A stretch of DNA of 64,000 nt from Micromonospora sp. DSM 45708 (GTDB lineage Bacteria; Actinomycetota; Actinomycetes; Mycobacteriales; Micromonosporaceae): positions 620,001-684,000 of the forward strand of contig NZ_CP154796.1 of the NCBI RefSeq assembly GCF_039566955.1, read 5' to 3'. Positions within the stretch are counted from its first letter, which is position 1, and each line of letters starts with the position of its first letter. A model generated the notes under the pieces. It made no database searches. It was given only the letters and a program-made list of their open reading frames with translations, and was not told the origin of the DNA. Shown here one piece after another: positions 1 through 9,522 of this stretch. The position numbers and the translations under genes were made by a program.

Positions 1-23
1 CCCGGGGTGTGTGGGGGTGGGGG

Positions 24-719
24 TTATGCGGGGGTGGGGGAGTGGGGAGTGGGGTCGAGGACGGGGGGTGGTTCGGCGGCGCGCAGGAGCGCGTCGCTCT
101 TCGCCACCCAGGCCGCGCCGAAGGCGAACACGGCGAGCGTCTCGCACCACAGCACCGGCTTGAGCGTGTGCCGGACGTCGGCCGGGAGCTGCGTGCTGGC
201 CAGCGCGAGCGCGACGGCGAGCAGGATGAGCCCGCCGCAGGCCCGGTAGAAGACCTGCGCCGCGCGCCGGGGCGGCACCCCGGCCCGGTCCGGGCGGACG
301 AAGAGCACCAGGCAGAAGACCGCGAGCAGGGCGAAGAGCCCGGCGGCGGCGACCTGGTGCACCAGACCGGCCGTCCGGTCGACCCCGTCGACCGAGGCGG
401 CCGGCGCGCCCGTGGTGGTGGGGAACAGCGCCACCACGATCGCCAGCACGCCGGCGCACGTGCCCAGCACGTCCTCCGGCCGGCGGTAGCGGTAGCTGAT
501 CAGGAAGACGCCGACGGCGCACATCGCGCCGACGAAGACGTCCCGCATCTCGGAGTGGTAGTACCCGCTGAGCGAGTCGAGCAGGGTGAGGCGTCGGGTG
601 GCGACGACGTGACCGACCACCAGCACGACCGGCAGCGCGAGACCGACCGATCCGATGCCGAGGCGCAGGTGGCGTACGGTCACCGCGTCCTGCGGTGGCT
701 TGCGGCTCCCAGGTTCCAT
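24..719 (-). CDS. Multi-pass membrane protein, function unknown
   Basis: The 231-residue product has about six hydrophobic segments, starting near residues 24-40, and a conserved-looking stretch 'SGYYHSEMRDVFVGAM' near residues 49-64 between the first two. No enzyme motif is visible, so no function is assigned. The C-terminus is proline-rich and probably disordered. Start choice is uncertain: the ATG at 719 has only a weak AGG close to it, and a GTG at residue 14 just before 'RHLRLG' is an alternative. It points the same way as the DUF6104 and kgd genes but is separated from them by 47 bases. The first 23 bases of the window, beyond its stop, are a G-rich stretch with nothing recognisable. 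Confidence 0.7.
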   Translation of the reverse strand: MEPGSRKPPQDAVTVRHLRLGIGSVGLALPVVLVVGHVVATRRLTLLDSLSGYYHSEMRDVFVGAMCAVGVFLISYRYRRPEDVLGTCAGVLAIVVALFPTTTGAPAASVDGVDRTAGLVHQVAAAGLFALLAVFCLVLFVRPDRAGVPPRRAAQVFYRACGGLILLAVALALASTQLPADVRHTLKPVLWCETLAVFAFGAAWVAKSDALLRAAEPPPVLDPTPHSPTPA

Positions 720-766
720 ACCTCAACAGTGGACGTCACGCAGCGGAACTAGTCAAACGCGAACGG

Positions 767-946
767 TCACTCATCGTCCTCGTCGTCCAGGCGGGCCAGC
801 CAGGTGGCGAACCGCTCGATCGGCGTCTCGAACTCCGGGTTCAGGTCGACGAAGTCGCGCAGTCGCTCGCCCAGCCACTCCAGGCTGACCTGCTCGTCGC
901 CCCGGCGCTCGACCAGCTCCTCGATGCCACGGTCGGTGAAGTACAC
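767..946 (-). CDS. Small DUF6104 family protein
   Basis: This encodes 59 residues beginning VYFTDRGIEELVERRGDE and ending in an acidic tail LDDEDDE. The pattern matches the short actinobacterial DUF6104 family, whose role is unknown. The start is the GTG at 946, chosen because an AGAGGA ribosome binding site lies 5-8 bases upstream; a longer in-frame extension exists but reads as shadow of kgd. It lies just downstream of kgd in the same direction (65 bases apart), so it may be co-transcribed with it. Confidence 0.75.
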   Translation of the reverse strand: MYFTDRGIEELVERRGDEQVSLEWLGERLRDFVDLNPEFETPIERFATWLARLDDEDDE

Positions 947-1011
947 GGTCGTCCTCTCGTCGTACGGCAGCGGCCCGCCCCGGTGGAGGGACGGGCCGCT
1001 TGCGGTGGGTG

Positions 1012-4000
1012 TCACGGGCGGGGCAGGGCCGCCTCGATCAGCGCGTTCTGCTCGACCTCGTGCATCTTCGCCGAGCCGACCGCCGGGGCGGCGGCGGACG
1101 GCCGGGAGATGCGGCGCAGCCGGACCTCGGGCAGGTGCTCCAGCAGGTTGAGCGCCACGAACGACCAGGCGCCCTGGTTGGCCGGCTCCTCCTGGACCCA
1201 GGCGAAGTCCTCGGCGTTCGGGTACTGCGCCAGCGCGGCCCGGACCTCGTCGACCGGCAGCGGGTAGAGCTGCTCCATCCGGAGGATCACGGTGTCGGTG
1301 ACGCCGCGCTCCTGCCGGGCCTGGAACAGGTCGTAGTAGACCTTGCCCGAGCAGAGCAGCACGCGCTTGACCTGCTCCGGCGCCGGGGCGGCGGTGTCGG
1401 CCAGCACGGGGGAGAAGGTGCCGGTGGTGAAGTCCTCCACCGGCGACACGCAGAGCTTGTGCCGCAGCAGCGACTTCGGCGTGAACACCACGAGCGGCTT
1501 GCGCTTGGGCGACAGGGCCTGGCGACGCAGCAGGTGGAAGTAGTTCGCCGGGGTGGTCGGGATGGCCACCCGCATGTTGTCCTCGGCGCAGAGCTGGAGG
1601 AAGCGCTCCGGGCGGCCGGAGGTGTGGTCCGGCCCCTGGCCCTCGTGGCCGTGCGGCAGCAGCAGGGTGATGGCGGAACGCTGGCCCCACTTCACCTCGC
1701 CGGAGGAGATGAACTCGTCGATCACCGACTGGGCGCCGTTGACGAAGTCACCGAACTGGGCCTCCCAGGCCACCAGCGCGTCGATGTTCTCCACCGAGTA
1801 GCCGTACTCGAAGCCCATGGCGGCGTACTCGGAGAGCAGCGAGTCGTGCACGAAGAAGCGGGACCGCTCGCCGTCGGCGGTGAACGTCTTCAGCGGCAGG
1901 TAGTCGTCGCCGGTGCGGGCGTCGACCACCGAGGCGTGCCGCTGGACGAACGTGCCGCGACGCGAGTCCTGCCCGGCGAGCCGGACCGTGACGCCGTCGT
2001 GCAGCAGCGCGCCGAACGCGATGATCTCGCCGAAGCCCCAGTCGATGTTGCCCTCGACGGACATCTTCCGGCGCCGCTCCAGCAGCTGCTGGATGCGCTT
2101 GTGCGGGGTGAAGCCCTCCGGCAGGTTGACGTGCGCCTCGCCGATCGCCTTCACCACGGAGGCGTCGGTAGCGGTGTCGACCTGCGGCTCCGGCTCCTCC
2201 TCCCGCTTCGGGCGGCCGAGCTGCCGCGGCGTGGTGGCCGCGTCCCGGGTGGCCTTGAAGACGCGTTCGAGCTGCGCCTGGTAGTCGCGCAGCAGCTCCT
2301 CGGCGTCCTCCACGGTGATGTCGCCGCGCCCGATCAGCTCCTCGGTGTAGAGCTTCCGGACCGACCGCTTCGAGTCAATGATCTTGTACATCTGCGGGTT
2401 GGACATCGACGGGTCGTCGCCCTCGTTGTGCCCGCGCCGGCGGTAGCAGACCAGGTCGATCACGACGTCCTTGTTGAACGCCTGCCGGTACTCGAAGGCC
2501 AGCCGGGCGACCCGGACCACGGCCTCGGGGTCGTCGCCGTTGACGTGGAAGATCGGCGCCTGGATCATCCGGGCCACGTCGGTGCTGTAGAGGCTGGACC
2601 GGCTGTACTCCGGGGCGGTGGTGAAGCCGACCTGGTTGTTGACCACCACGTGCACGGTGCCGCCGGTGCGGTAGCCGCGCAGCTGGGACAGGTTGAGCGT
2701 CTCGGCGACCACGCCCTGGCCGGCGAAGGCGGCGTCACCGTGCACCGCCAGCGGCAGCACGGTGTAGCCCTCCAGCTTGAGGTCGATCCGGTCCTGCTTG
2801 GCCCGGACGATGCCCTCCAGCACCGGGTCGACGGCCTCCAGGTGCGACGGGTTCGCCACCACCGACACCTTGACCGCGTGGTCGCCGTCCGGCGTGGTGA
2901 ACTTGCCGTTCTGACCGAGGTGGTACTTCACGTCGCCGGAGCCCTGCGTGGACCGCGGGTCGAGGTGCCCCTCGAACTCGGAGAAGATCTTCTCGTACGG
3001 CTTGCCGACGATGTTGGCCAGCACGTTGAGCCGGCCACGGTGGGCCATGCCGATGACGACCTCGTCCAGCCCGGCCTCGGCGGAGGACTCCAGCACCTCG
3101 CCGAGCAGCGGGATCAGCGACTCGCCGCCCTCCAGCGAGAAGCGCTTCTGGCCGACGTACTTCGTCTGGAGGAACGTCTCGAACGCCTCGGCCGCGTTGA
3201 GCCGGTTGAGCACGTGCTTCTGCTCGTCGGAGCTGGGCTTCTCGTACTTGCGCTCGACCCGCTCCTGGATCCAGCGCCGCTCCTCCGGGTCCTGGATGTG
3301 CATGTACTCGATGCCGACCCGGCGGCAGTAGGAGTCCCGCAGCACGCCGAGGATCGAGCGCAGCTTCATCCGCTGCTTGCCGGCGAAGCCGTTGACCGGG
3401 AAGACCCGGTCCAGGTCCCACAGCGTGAGCCCGTGCTGGAGCACGTCCAGGTCGGGGTGCTTGCGGATCTCGAACTCGAGCGGGTCGGTGTCGGCCATCA
3501 GGTGACCGCGCACCCGGTACGCGTGGATCAGCTCGTGCACCCGCGCGGTCTTGTTGATCTGGCCTTCGCTGTCGACGGCCACGTCGCGCATCCAGCGCAC
3601 CGGCTCGTACGGGATGCGCAGCGAGGTGAAGATCTCGTCGTAGAAGCCGTGCTCGCCGAGCAGCAGCTCGTGCATCACCTTCAGGAACTCGCCGGACTGC
3701 GCGCCCTGGATGATCCGGTGGTCGTACGTGCTGGTCAGCGTGATGACCTTGCTGACCGCGTTCTCCGCCAGGGTGGCCTCGCTCATGCCCTGGTAGGGAG
3801 CCGGGTACTCCATCGCGCCGACGCCGATGATGGCGCTCTGCCCCGGCATCAGGCGTGGGATCGAGTGCACCGTGCCGATGCCGCCCGGGTTGGTCAGCGA
3901 GATGGTGGTGCCGGAGTAGTCCTCCATGGTCAGCTCGTTGCGGCGGGCGCGCCGGACCACGTCCTCGTACGCCTGCCAGAACTGCCGGAAGTCCATCTGC

Positions 4001-4758
4001 TCGCAGGCCTTGATGGACGGCACGACCAGGTTGCGGGAGCCGTCCGGCTTGGCCAGGTCGATGGCGATGCCCAGGTTGACGTGCTCCGGCCGGAGCATCG
4101 CCGGCTTGCCGTCGACCTCGACGAAGGAGTTGTTCATCTCCGGGTGCTCGATCAGCGCCCGGACCATCGCGTACCCGATCAGGTGGGTGAAGCTGACCTT
4201 GCCGCCGCGACCGCGGGCCAGGTGGTTGTTGATCACGATGCGGTTGTCGACCAGCAGCTTCGCCGGGACCGCGCGCACGCTGGTGGCGGTCGGGACGGCG
4301 AGCGACGCCTCCATGTTCTGGACGATCTTGGCGGCGACGCCCCGCAGCGGGGTGGTGCCGGCGGCGCTCGCGGCCGGCGCCTTGGCGGCGGCCGGCTTCG
4401 CCGGGGCGGCCTTCTTCGCCGGGGCCGGCTCGGGCGTCTTCGCCGCCGGCTTGGCGGCGGGCTTCGCCGGCGCGGGCTCGGCCTTGGCGGGGGCCGGCTG
4501 CTCGGTGACCGTGGCGACGGCCTCCTGCTGCTCGGCGGGCTCCGGCCGGGCGGCCGGCTTGGCCGCGGGCTTGGCCTGGCCGTCCGGGCGCGGGGTCGCC
4601 GCGCCCGGCGCCGGCCGGTAGTCGGCGAAGAAGTCGTGCCAGGCCGAGTCGACGCTCGACGGGTCGGCGAGGTAGCGCTGGTACATCTCCTCGACGATCC
4701 ACTCGTTCGGGCCGAAACCCGCCAGTGGGTTCTCCTGCGATGTCTGCTGGGTCGACAC
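1012..4758 (-). CDS. kgd: Multifunctional 2-oxoglutarate decarboxylase / dehydrogenase E1-E2 (Kgd)
   Basis: The 1248-residue protein is the actinobacterial fusion that handles 2-oxoglutarate in the TCA cycle. It acts as the ThDP-dependent E1 of the oxoglutarate dehydrogenase complex and carries an E2 succinyltransferase domain; related enzymes also make succinic semialdehyde or 2-hydroxy-3-oxoadipate. The N-terminus ([20 protein letters not shown]) is typical. Residues about 45-115 are an Ala/Pro/Lys linker, followed by the E2 domain with its catalytic DHRIIQG near residue 345, then E1 with AHRGRLNVL near residue 572. No lipoyl domain is present, as usual for this family, since lipoylated E2p supplies it. 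Length agrees with mycobacterial Kgd. The start is the GTG at 4758, with a GAGG about 12 bases upstream. Confidence 0.95.
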   Translation of the reverse strand: MSTQQTSQENPLAGFGPNEWIVEEMYQRYLADPSSVDSAWHDFFADYRPAPGAATPRPDGQAKPAAKPAARPEPAEQQEAVATVTEQPAPAKAEPAPAKPAAKPAAKTPEPAPAKKAAPAKPAAAKAPAASAAGTTPLRGVAAKIVQNMEASLAVPTATSVRAVPAKLLVDNRIVINNHLARGRGGKVSFTHLIGYAMVRALIEHPEMNNSFVEVDGKPAMLRPEHVNLGIAIDLAKPDGSRNLVVPSIKACEQMDFRQFWQAYEDVVRRARRNELTMEDYSGTTISLTNPGGIGTVHSIPRLMPGQSAIIGVGAMEYPAPYQGMSEATLAENAVSKVITLTSTYDHRIIQGAQSGEFLKVMHELLLGEHGFYDEIFTSLRIPYEPVRWMRDVAVDSEGQINKTARVHELIHAYRVRGHLMADTDPLEFEIRKHPDLDVLQHGLTLWDLDRVFPVNGFAGKQRMKLRSILGVLRDSYCRRVGIEYMHIQDPEERRWIQERVERKYEKPSSDEQKHVLNRLNAAEAFETFLQTKYVGQKRFSLEGGESLIPLLGEVLESSAEAGLDEVVIGMAHRGRLNVLANIVGKPYEKIFSEFEGHLDPRSTQGSGDVKYHLGQNGKFTTPDGDHAVKVSVVANPSHLEAVDPVLEGIVRAKQDRIDLKLEGYTVLPLAVHGDAAFAGQGVVAETLNLSQLRGYRTGGTVHVVVNNQVGFTTAPEYSRSSLYSTDVARMIQAPIFHVNGDDPEAVVRVARLAFEYRQAFNKDVVIDLVCYRRRGHNEGDDPSMSNPQMYKIIDSKRSVRKLYTEELIGRGDITVEDAEELLRDYQAQLERVFKATRDAATTPRQLGRPKREEEPEPQVDTATDASVVKAIGEAHVNLPEGFTPHKRIQQLLERRRKMSVEGNIDWGFGEIIAFGALLHDGVTVRLAGQDSRRGTFVQRHASVVDARTGDDYLPLKTFTADGERSRFFVHDSLLSEYAAMGFEYGYSVENIDALVAWEAQFGDFVNGAQSVIDEFISSGEVKWGQRSAITLLLPHGHEGQGPDHTSGRPERFLQLCAEDNMRVAIPTTPANYFHLLRRQALSPKRKPLVVFTPKSLLRHKLCVSPVEDFTTGTFSPVLADTAAPAPEQVKRVLLCSGKVYYDLFQARQERGVTDTVILRMEQLYPLPVDEVRAALAQYPNAEDFAWVQEEPANQGAWSFVALNLLEHLPEVRLRRISRPSAAAPAVGSAKMHEVEQNALIEAALPRP

Positions 4759-4962
4759 GGCCGCTAATCGCCTCTTTCACGCGGTTGTGAATGTCACGCG
4801 GTGGGGCCCCGTGCCCGGCACTCCGGCGCACAGGGGACGGATCCCAGGCTACGCCGTGCGATTGCCACCGGCATTCTCGCCTCCGGCTGGTGGCCCGTTT
4901 CACAGAAGATGCCAGAAGTTCGGCAAACGCTGCGTGTCCGGTCGACTCCTGCTAGACGGCGA

Positions 4963-5000
4963 CGGCCCCGGCCGGTGACACGGGTCACCGGCCGGGGCCG
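4963..5000 (-). terminator. Strong hairpin terminator after the ABC exporter operon
   Basis: Arms 4963-4979 and 4984-5000 form a perfect 17-bp GC-rich stem with a four-base loop. It begins 15 bases past the stop of the permease gene, so it most likely ends the leftward ABC transcript before the kgd promoter region. No U-tract follows, as is common in actinomycetes. Confidence 0.7.
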
Positions 5001-5015
5001 AGGCGGAACGACGGC

Positions 5016-5840
5016 TCAGGAGATGTCGCGCCGCCGGATGGTCAGCACGCCGATCACGCCGGTCACCACCGCGTACCCGATCAGCACCGCCGCGCCCGCC
5101 CAGCGTGGCGGGTTGCCGGGGATCTCGGCCCCGCTCACCATCAGGCCGGAGGCCAGCGACGGCACCAGCAACTGGAGCTCGTTGATCCAGTCGCCGAAGC
5201 GCGACGCCAGCAGGCCGATGGCGATGGCCGCGCCGATGGTGCCGCCCAGGTAGAGCAGGATGCCGGTCACCGTCGCGCCGATCTGGCTGCGGATCAGCAC
5301 GCCGAGGCCGACGCCGAGCACGGACCAGAGCAGGTAGGCGAGCCCGTTGAGCGCGACCGCGCGCCAGACCGCCCCGCTGCCGAGCTGCGAGCCGACGTCC
5401 ACCGCGTTCAGGATCAGCGGCGCGAAGATCAGGTTGAGCACCGTGGTGCCGACCCAGAACAGCAGCGCCAGCACGCCGGCCGCGACCAGCTTGGCCAGCA
5501 TCACCGCCGTGCGGTGCGGCGCGGTGAGGAACGTGGTGGTCACCGTCTGGTGGAAGAACTCGCTGGTCACCACCACGATGCCGAGCAGCATCACGATGAG
5601 CAGTCCGAAGAACTGGCCGTTGGTGTAGAGGTTGGCGGCGATGCTGTCGGCGCTGGAGACCGCCTGGATCTGGTCGGCCTGGTCGGCTGGCACGTCACCC
5701 ACGTTGCCGCTGGTCAGGGCATCGGTCTGCAACCAGTTGAAGCCCAGCGCCAGTGCCCACAGCGGCACGCTGATCAGCCCGAAGACCCACCAGGTGTTGG
5801 TGGTACGGATCTTGAGCAACTCGGATCGGACCAGCGTCAT
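5016..5840 (-). CDS. ABC-2 type exporter permease
   Basis: The 274-residue protein has about six hydrophobic segments (near residues 18-36, 74-94, 107-130, 145-175, 178-205, 245-265), the usual layout of an ABC-2 permease such as those of the NatB/YhfI type. Its first residues, MTLVRSELLKIRTTNTWW, are typical: the cytoplasmic leader 'SELLKIRTT' is common in actinomycete permeases of this class. The ATG start overlaps the stop of the upstream ATPase gene by four bases, so translation is coupled and the two form one exporter. The substrate cannot be read from sequence; antibiotic, peptide or lipid export are all possible. Confidence 0.88.
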   Translation of the reverse strand: MTLVRSELLKIRTTNTWWVFGLISVPLWALALGFNWLQTDALTSGNVGDVPADQADQIQAVSSADSIAANLYTNGQFFGLLIVMLLGIVVVTSEFFHQTVTTTFLTAPHRTAVMLAKLVAAGVLALLFWVGTTVLNLIFAPLILNAVDVGSQLGSGAVWRAVALNGLAYLLWSVLGVGLGVLIRSQIGATVTGILLYLGGTIGAAIAIGLLASRFGDWINELQLLVPSLASGLMVSGAEIPGNPPRWAGAAVLIGYAVVTGVIGVLTIRRRDIS

Positions 5841-6778
5841 CGGATCTCCGCCTTTCCGGCCGTCAGCTCCAGGAAGACCCCTTCGAGGTCGGGACGTTCG
5901 GTGGTCAGCTCGTGCAGCTCCACCTTCGCGGCCAGCGCGATCCGCCCCACGGTAGGCGCGTCCACGCCGCTGACCAGCAGCGCGCCGTTCGGGTCGGCCT
6001 CGACCGTGGCGGACTGCTCGCGCAGCGCCGCGGCCAGCTCGTCCGCCTGCGGGGTGCGCACCCGGATCCGGGCGCCGTGCGTCATCGAGCCCATCACCTG
6101 CTCGACCGGGCCCTGCCGGACCAGCTTGCCGGCCGCGATGATCACCACGTCGTCGGCGAGGAGCTGCATCTCGGAGAGCAGGTGGCTGGAGACCAGCACC
6201 GTCCGGCCCTCGGCGGCCAGGCCCTTGAGGAAGCCGCGCATCCAGCGGATGCCCTCCGGGTCCAGGCCGTTGGCCGGCTCGTCCAGGATCAGCACCTGCG
6301 GGTTGCCGAGCATCGCGGCGGCGATCCCGAGCCGCTGCTTCATGCCCAGCGAGTAGCCCTTGAACTTGCGCTTCGCCGCCGGGGAGAGCCCGACCAGCGC
6401 CAACGCCTCGTCCGCCCGCGACTTCGGCAGACCGGCCGCCGCGCAGATCACCCGCAGGTGGTTGATCCCGGTGCGGCCCTTGTGCGCGCTGGACGCCTCC
6501 AGCACCGCGCCGACCGTACGCAGCGGGTCGGTCAGGTCGGCGTACCGGTGGCCGCCGATGGTGGCCGTGCCGGCGGTCGGCGTGACCAGGTTGAGCAACA
6601 TGCGCAGCGTGGTCGTCTTACCGGCGCCGTTCGGGCCGAGGAAGCCGGTGACCCGGCCCGGCTCGACCGTGAACGACAGGTTGTCGACCGCGCGAACGTT
6701 CTTGTATTGCTTGGTCAGGCCGGACACGATGATCTGGCCGGTCCCGGCACTGGGGCGTGGCTGCCCGTCGGACATCAT
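5837..6778 (-). CDS. ABC exporter ATP-binding subunit
   Basis: The 313-residue ATPase of the exporter has Walker A (GPNGAGKT, residues 48-55), a signature region reading YSLGMKQRLG near residue 141, and Walker B (VLILDEPANGLD, near 158-169). The 'SLGMKQR' signature instead of LSGGQ is usual for the CcmA/NatA-like exporters of actinomycetes. About 100 residues after the nucleotide-binding core form a C-terminal extension. An AGGAGAG ribosome binding site precedes the ATG at 6778; an internal ATG directly follows it. The gene is coupled to the permease that follows. Confidence 0.92.
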   Translation of the reverse strand: MMSDGQPRPSAGTGQIIVSGLTKQYKNVRAVDNLSFTVEPGRVTGFLGPNGAGKTTTLRMLLNLVTPTAGTATIGGHRYADLTDPLRTVGAVLEASSAHKGRTGINHLRVICAAAGLPKSRADEALALVGLSPAAKRKFKGYSLGMKQRLGIAAAMLGNPQVLILDEPANGLDPEGIRWMRGFLKGLAAEGRTVLVSSHLLSEMQLLADDVVIIAAGKLVRQGPVEQVMGSMTHGARIRVRTPQADELAAALREQSATVEADPNGALLVSGVDAPTVGRIALAAKVELHELTTERPDLEGVFLELTAGKAEIR

Positions 6779-6914
6779 TCTCCTCTCCTGCCCCGGCGCG
6801 CTGGACGCACGCCGGTGGGACGCCGTTGCGGGGGCGCCCCGCTCAGCCTTCCAACCCGGCGCAACGGGGTCAATCAGGCGGGATGTGTACGCGCCGTCCT
6901 CCTCAAGGAGGAGA

Positions 6915-7571
6915 TCAGCCGGCCGGGAGCGCGACCCAGGTGGCGCGCGCCCGGCCGAGCAGCGCGCCGTCCGGACCGTACAGGCTGGTGTGCACCTCGG
7001 CCTTCCGCCCCTCGACGCCGACCGCGAGACCGGTCACCACGCACCCGTCGCCCGGCCGGGGCAGCGCCGTGATCTGCGCGGCGATCCGACCCAGCACGTA
7101 CGGGCGGCCGGCGGAGAGCACCGCCCAGCCGCCCGGGCAGTCCAGCGCCGCCCAGACCGTCGCGGGCACCACGTCGGCCGGCGCGCGGAACGGCGCGGCG
7201 GTCCGCCCGTCCGGCAGCCGGCCGGGAAAGATCCGCAGGCCGTCCGGGTGGTCCGGGCCGCACACGAAACAGCCGGGGAACGGGTGGTCCACCAGACCGG
7301 GGTACGCCCGCGCGGCGGCCTCGGCCGTCGCCCGGTCCACCGGCGGCACCACCGCGTCCACCGGCCCGACCCGGCGTACCTCGGCGACCAGCCGGCCCGC
7401 CGGGTCGCGGATTGCGCCGTCGGCGGCGGTCAGCGGCGTGTCCAGCGGCGGCGGCCGGCGCAACGTGACCTCCACCGGTCCCCGGTCGTCGATCAGCGCG
7501 GCGAAGATCCCGGCGCTCCAGCCGCCGTTGCCGGAACCGTCCGGTCCGTGGAAACGGGCCTCGACCAGCAC
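6915..7571 (-). CDS. Thioesterase-like (hotdog superfamily) protein
   Basis: The 218-residue protein has the look of actinomycete acyl-CoA thioesterase-like proteins: an early GNGGWSAG segment and a central CFVCGPDHPDGL motif, followed by a second domain. The function is inferred only from this resemblance; substrate unknown. The start is placed at the GTG at 7571 because GGAGG lies five bases upstream and homologous proteins begin about ten residues before the GNGG motif; the reading frame is open for 35 more codons upstream but reads as low-complexity. It is divergent from the olsB-like gene, whose lipid role fits a thioesterase neighbour, but no operon link exists. Confidence 0.7.
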   Translation of the reverse strand: MLVEARFHGPDGSGNGGWSAGIFAALIDDRGPVEVTLRRPPPLDTPLTAADGAIRDPAGRLVAEVRRVGPVDAVVPPVDRATAEAAARAYPGLVDHPFPGCFVCGPDHPDGLRIFPGRLPDGRTAAPFRAPADVVPATVWAALDCPGGWAVLSAGRPYVLGRIAAQITALPRPGDGCVVTGLAVGVEGRKAEVHTSLYGPDGALLGRARATWVALPAG

Positions 7572-7731
7572 GTGCACCTCCGGATGATGGTCCGCCGGCG
7601 TCGTCGCCGGCGGTCGCCCGGCAGCCTCGCACACCCGCCGGCCCGGGTCCGCACGCCGCCGCCGACCGGCGTTCACCGGATCGACATCCCTCCCCCCGGA
7701 CCCGGCAACCCGAGCCCCTTACACAGGACCC

Positions 7732-8511
7732 ATGGCCGTTCTGCACGCCGCTGGCGCACCCATCACGACCAGCGGTTACACCCTGCTGATCGCCGACGAC
7801 CCGATCCTGGTCGCCGCCGCGCAACGCCTGCGCCACGAGGTGTTCGCCGGCGAACTCGGCGCCACCCTGCCACCGGGCGCGGCCGGGCTCGACACCGACG
7901 AGTTCGACGCCCACTGCGACCACCTGGTGGTCCTGCGCGAGGACACCGGCGAGGTGGTCGGCACCTACCGCCTGCTGCCACCCGGCCGCACCGACCGCCG
8001 GTACGCCGACGGCGAGTTCGACCTGACCCCGCTGGCCCCGCTGCGCGACGACCTGGTCGAGGCGGGCCGCTCCTGCGTGCACCCGGACCACCGCACCGGC
8101 GCCGTGATCAACCTGATGTGGGCCGGTATCTGCCGCTACCTGCACCTGCGCGGCTCCCGCTGGCTCGGCGGCTGCGCCTCGGTGCCGGTCGCCGACGGCG
8201 GGACCGCCGCCGCCGAGGTGTGGGCGCAGGTCACCGACCGGCACCTCGCCCCGCCGCCGCTGCGGGTGACCCCGCGCCGGCCCTGGTTCGCCGAGGCGCC
8301 CGCCGTGCCCACGCCGGGGGTGCTCACCCCGGCCGAGCGCCGTGCGCTGGTCCCGCCGCTGCTCCGCGGCTACCTGCGGCTCGGCGCCTGGGTCGGCGGC
8401 GAGCCGGCGTACGACCCGGACTTCGGCTGCGCCGACTTCTACGTGCTGTTCTCGCTGGACCGGATGAACCCGCGTCACCTGCGGCACTTCCTCGGCGAGG
8501 TGGGATCGTGA
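7732..8511 (+). CDS. GNAT-type N-acyltransferase, OlsB-like
   Basis: The 259-residue protein belongs to the acyl-ACP N-acyltransferase branch of the GNAT fold (the Acetyltransf_5 / OlsB group, related to autoinducer synthases). Visible features are RLRHEVFAGELGA near residue 36, EVVGTYRLLPPG near residue 78, and EAGRSCVHPDHRTGAVI near residues 110-126, which matches the acyl-donor and substrate region of that group. OlsB adds a 3-hydroxy fatty acid to ornithine to make lyso-ornithine lipid. Here the gene overlaps a PlsC-type O-acyltransferase by four bases (GTGA), the same pairing as olsB-olsA, so an ornithine-lipid role is likely but the amino-acid substrate is inferred. Confidence 0.78.
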   Translation: MAVLHAAGAPITTSGYTLLIADDPILVAAAQRLRHEVFAGELGATLPPGAAGLDTDEFDAHCDHLVVLREDTGEVVGTYRLLPPGRTDRRYADGEFDLTPLAPLRDDLVEAGRSCVHPDHRTGAVINLMWAGICRYLHLRGSRWLGGCASVPVADGGTAAAEVWAQVTDRHLAPPPLRVTPRRPWFAEAPAVPTPGVLTPAERRALVPPLLRGYLRLGAWVGGEPAYDPDFGCADFYVLFSLDRMNPRHLRHFLGEVGS

Positions 8512-9389
8512 CACCTCCCCGGGGCGAGGGCCTGTGGCGGCCCGCCTCCGGCTGCGGGCCGCGGTGCCTGCCCCACGCCACCGTCCCGGACGTCTGCGCG
8601 CTGCGCCGGGTCGGCCGGCTGCTCGGCGTACTGGGCATGCTGCTGACCGGCGCCGCCCTCGCCGCGTTGCTGCCGCTGCTGCCGGCGGCCGACCGGCGGG
8701 CCGCGTTGCGCGCCTGGGCCCGCGCGACGCTGCGCGTCCTCGGCGTACGCCTGGTGGTCCGGGGCCGGCCGCCGCGCCGCCGCGCGCTGCTGGTCGCCAA
8801 CCACGTCTCCTGGCTGGACATCCTCGCGGTGTTCGCGGTGTCGCCGGCCCGGATGCTGGCCAAGCGGGAGGTCCGGAGCTGGCCGGTGGTGGGCGTGCTC
8901 GCCGCGGCGGCCGGCACCGTCTTCGTGGACCGGTCCCGGCCACGCGCGTTGCCGACCACCGTCGCCCGGGTGGCCGACGCGCTGCGCGCCGGGCATCCGG
9001 TCACCGTGTTCCCGGAGGGCACGACGTGGTGCGGCGCGCCGTCCGGCTGCCGCCCCACGCACGGCTTCCGCCCGGCGATGTTCGAGGCCGCGGTGGTCGC
9101 CGGCGCGCCGGTGGTGCCGCTGGGCATCGGCTACCGGCACGCCGGTGACGCGAGCACGCTGCCCGCGTTCCTCGGCGAGGAGACGCTCTGGGCGTCGCTG
9201 CGCCGGGTGCTGGCCGCCCGCGACCTCACCGTGACCGTGACCGTGGCCGCCGCGCTGCACCCGGCCGACGGCGCGGACCGGCGGCTGCTGGCCCGCGCCG
9301 CCGAGGCCGCGATCCACCCGGCCCCGCCCCGACGCTTCCCGGTCCCGTTGGTGTCCCCGGTCCCGTCCTTGGTCGATCTGGCGGCCTGA
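8508..9389 (+). CDS. 1-acyl-glycerol-3-phosphate acyltransferase family, OlsA-like
   Basis: The 293-residue membrane-associated acyltransferase has the PlsC signatures NHVSWLDI (HX4D, near residue 98) and FPEGTTW (near residue 168), with a hydrophobic segment near residues 43-65 anchoring it. It would transfer an acyl group from acyl-ACP or acyl-CoA to a lyso-lipid. The start GTG at 8508 overlaps the stop of the preceding N-acyltransferase (GTGA), indicating translational coupling. That context favours an OlsA role (acylation of lyso-ornithine lipid) over a general phospholipid role, although the sequence alone cannot separate the two. Confidence 0.8.
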   Translation: MTPPRGEGLWRPASGCGPRCLPHATVPDVCALRRVGRLLGVLGMLLTGAALAALLPLLPAADRRAALRAWARATLRVLGVRLVVRGRPPRRRALLVANHVSWLDILAVFAVSPARMLAKREVRSWPVVGVLAAAAGTVFVDRSRPRALPTTVARVADALRAGHPVTVFPEGTTWCGAPSGCRPTHGFRPAMFEAAVVAGAPVVPLGIGYRHAGDASTLPAFLGEETLWASLRRVLAARDLTVTVTVAAALHPADGADRRLLARAAEAAIHPAPPRRFPVPLVSPVPSLVDLAA

Positions 9390-9441
9390 ACCTCCCGCAC
9401 CGACCGGCGGATGAGGGCTGGGTCGGGGACGCGACACAGTC

Positions 9442-9471
9442 TTGTTGAGTCGCGATGTATCGCGTTATGGT
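9442..9471 (+). promoter_or_regulatory. Promoter with embedded palindrome, probable PadR operator
   Basis: A -35-like TTGTTG (9442-9447) and a -10-like TATGGT (9466-9471) are separated by 18 bases. Between them lies a perfect inverted repeat CGCGAT-GT-ATCGCG (9451-9464). PadR regulators of actinomycetes often bind such ATCGCG/CGCGAT dyads, and a PadR gene is the second gene of this transcript, so autorepression is likely. Confidence 0.6.
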
Positions 9472-9522
9472 TCTCTCCAAGCGCGGCGTGCCGGGTGGCA
9501 CGCCGACCGAGGGGAGCGCGTC

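Noticed and set aside
1000..4767. A 1255-codon open frame on the plus strand, antisense to kgd
   Set aside because: It mirrors the kgd gene and has no domain; high-GC genomes produce such long antisense frames. Kgd is recognised over its whole length.
4794..4988. 64-codon minus-strand frame between kgd and the ABC permease
   Set aside because: It overlaps the terminator hairpin and has no similarity, so I treat it as non-coding.
6360..8507. Upstream part of a 1009-codon plus-strand frame
   Set aside because: Only its last 293 codons encode a recognisable acyltransferase; the rest overlaps the ABC ATPase and thioesterase-like genes without similarity.
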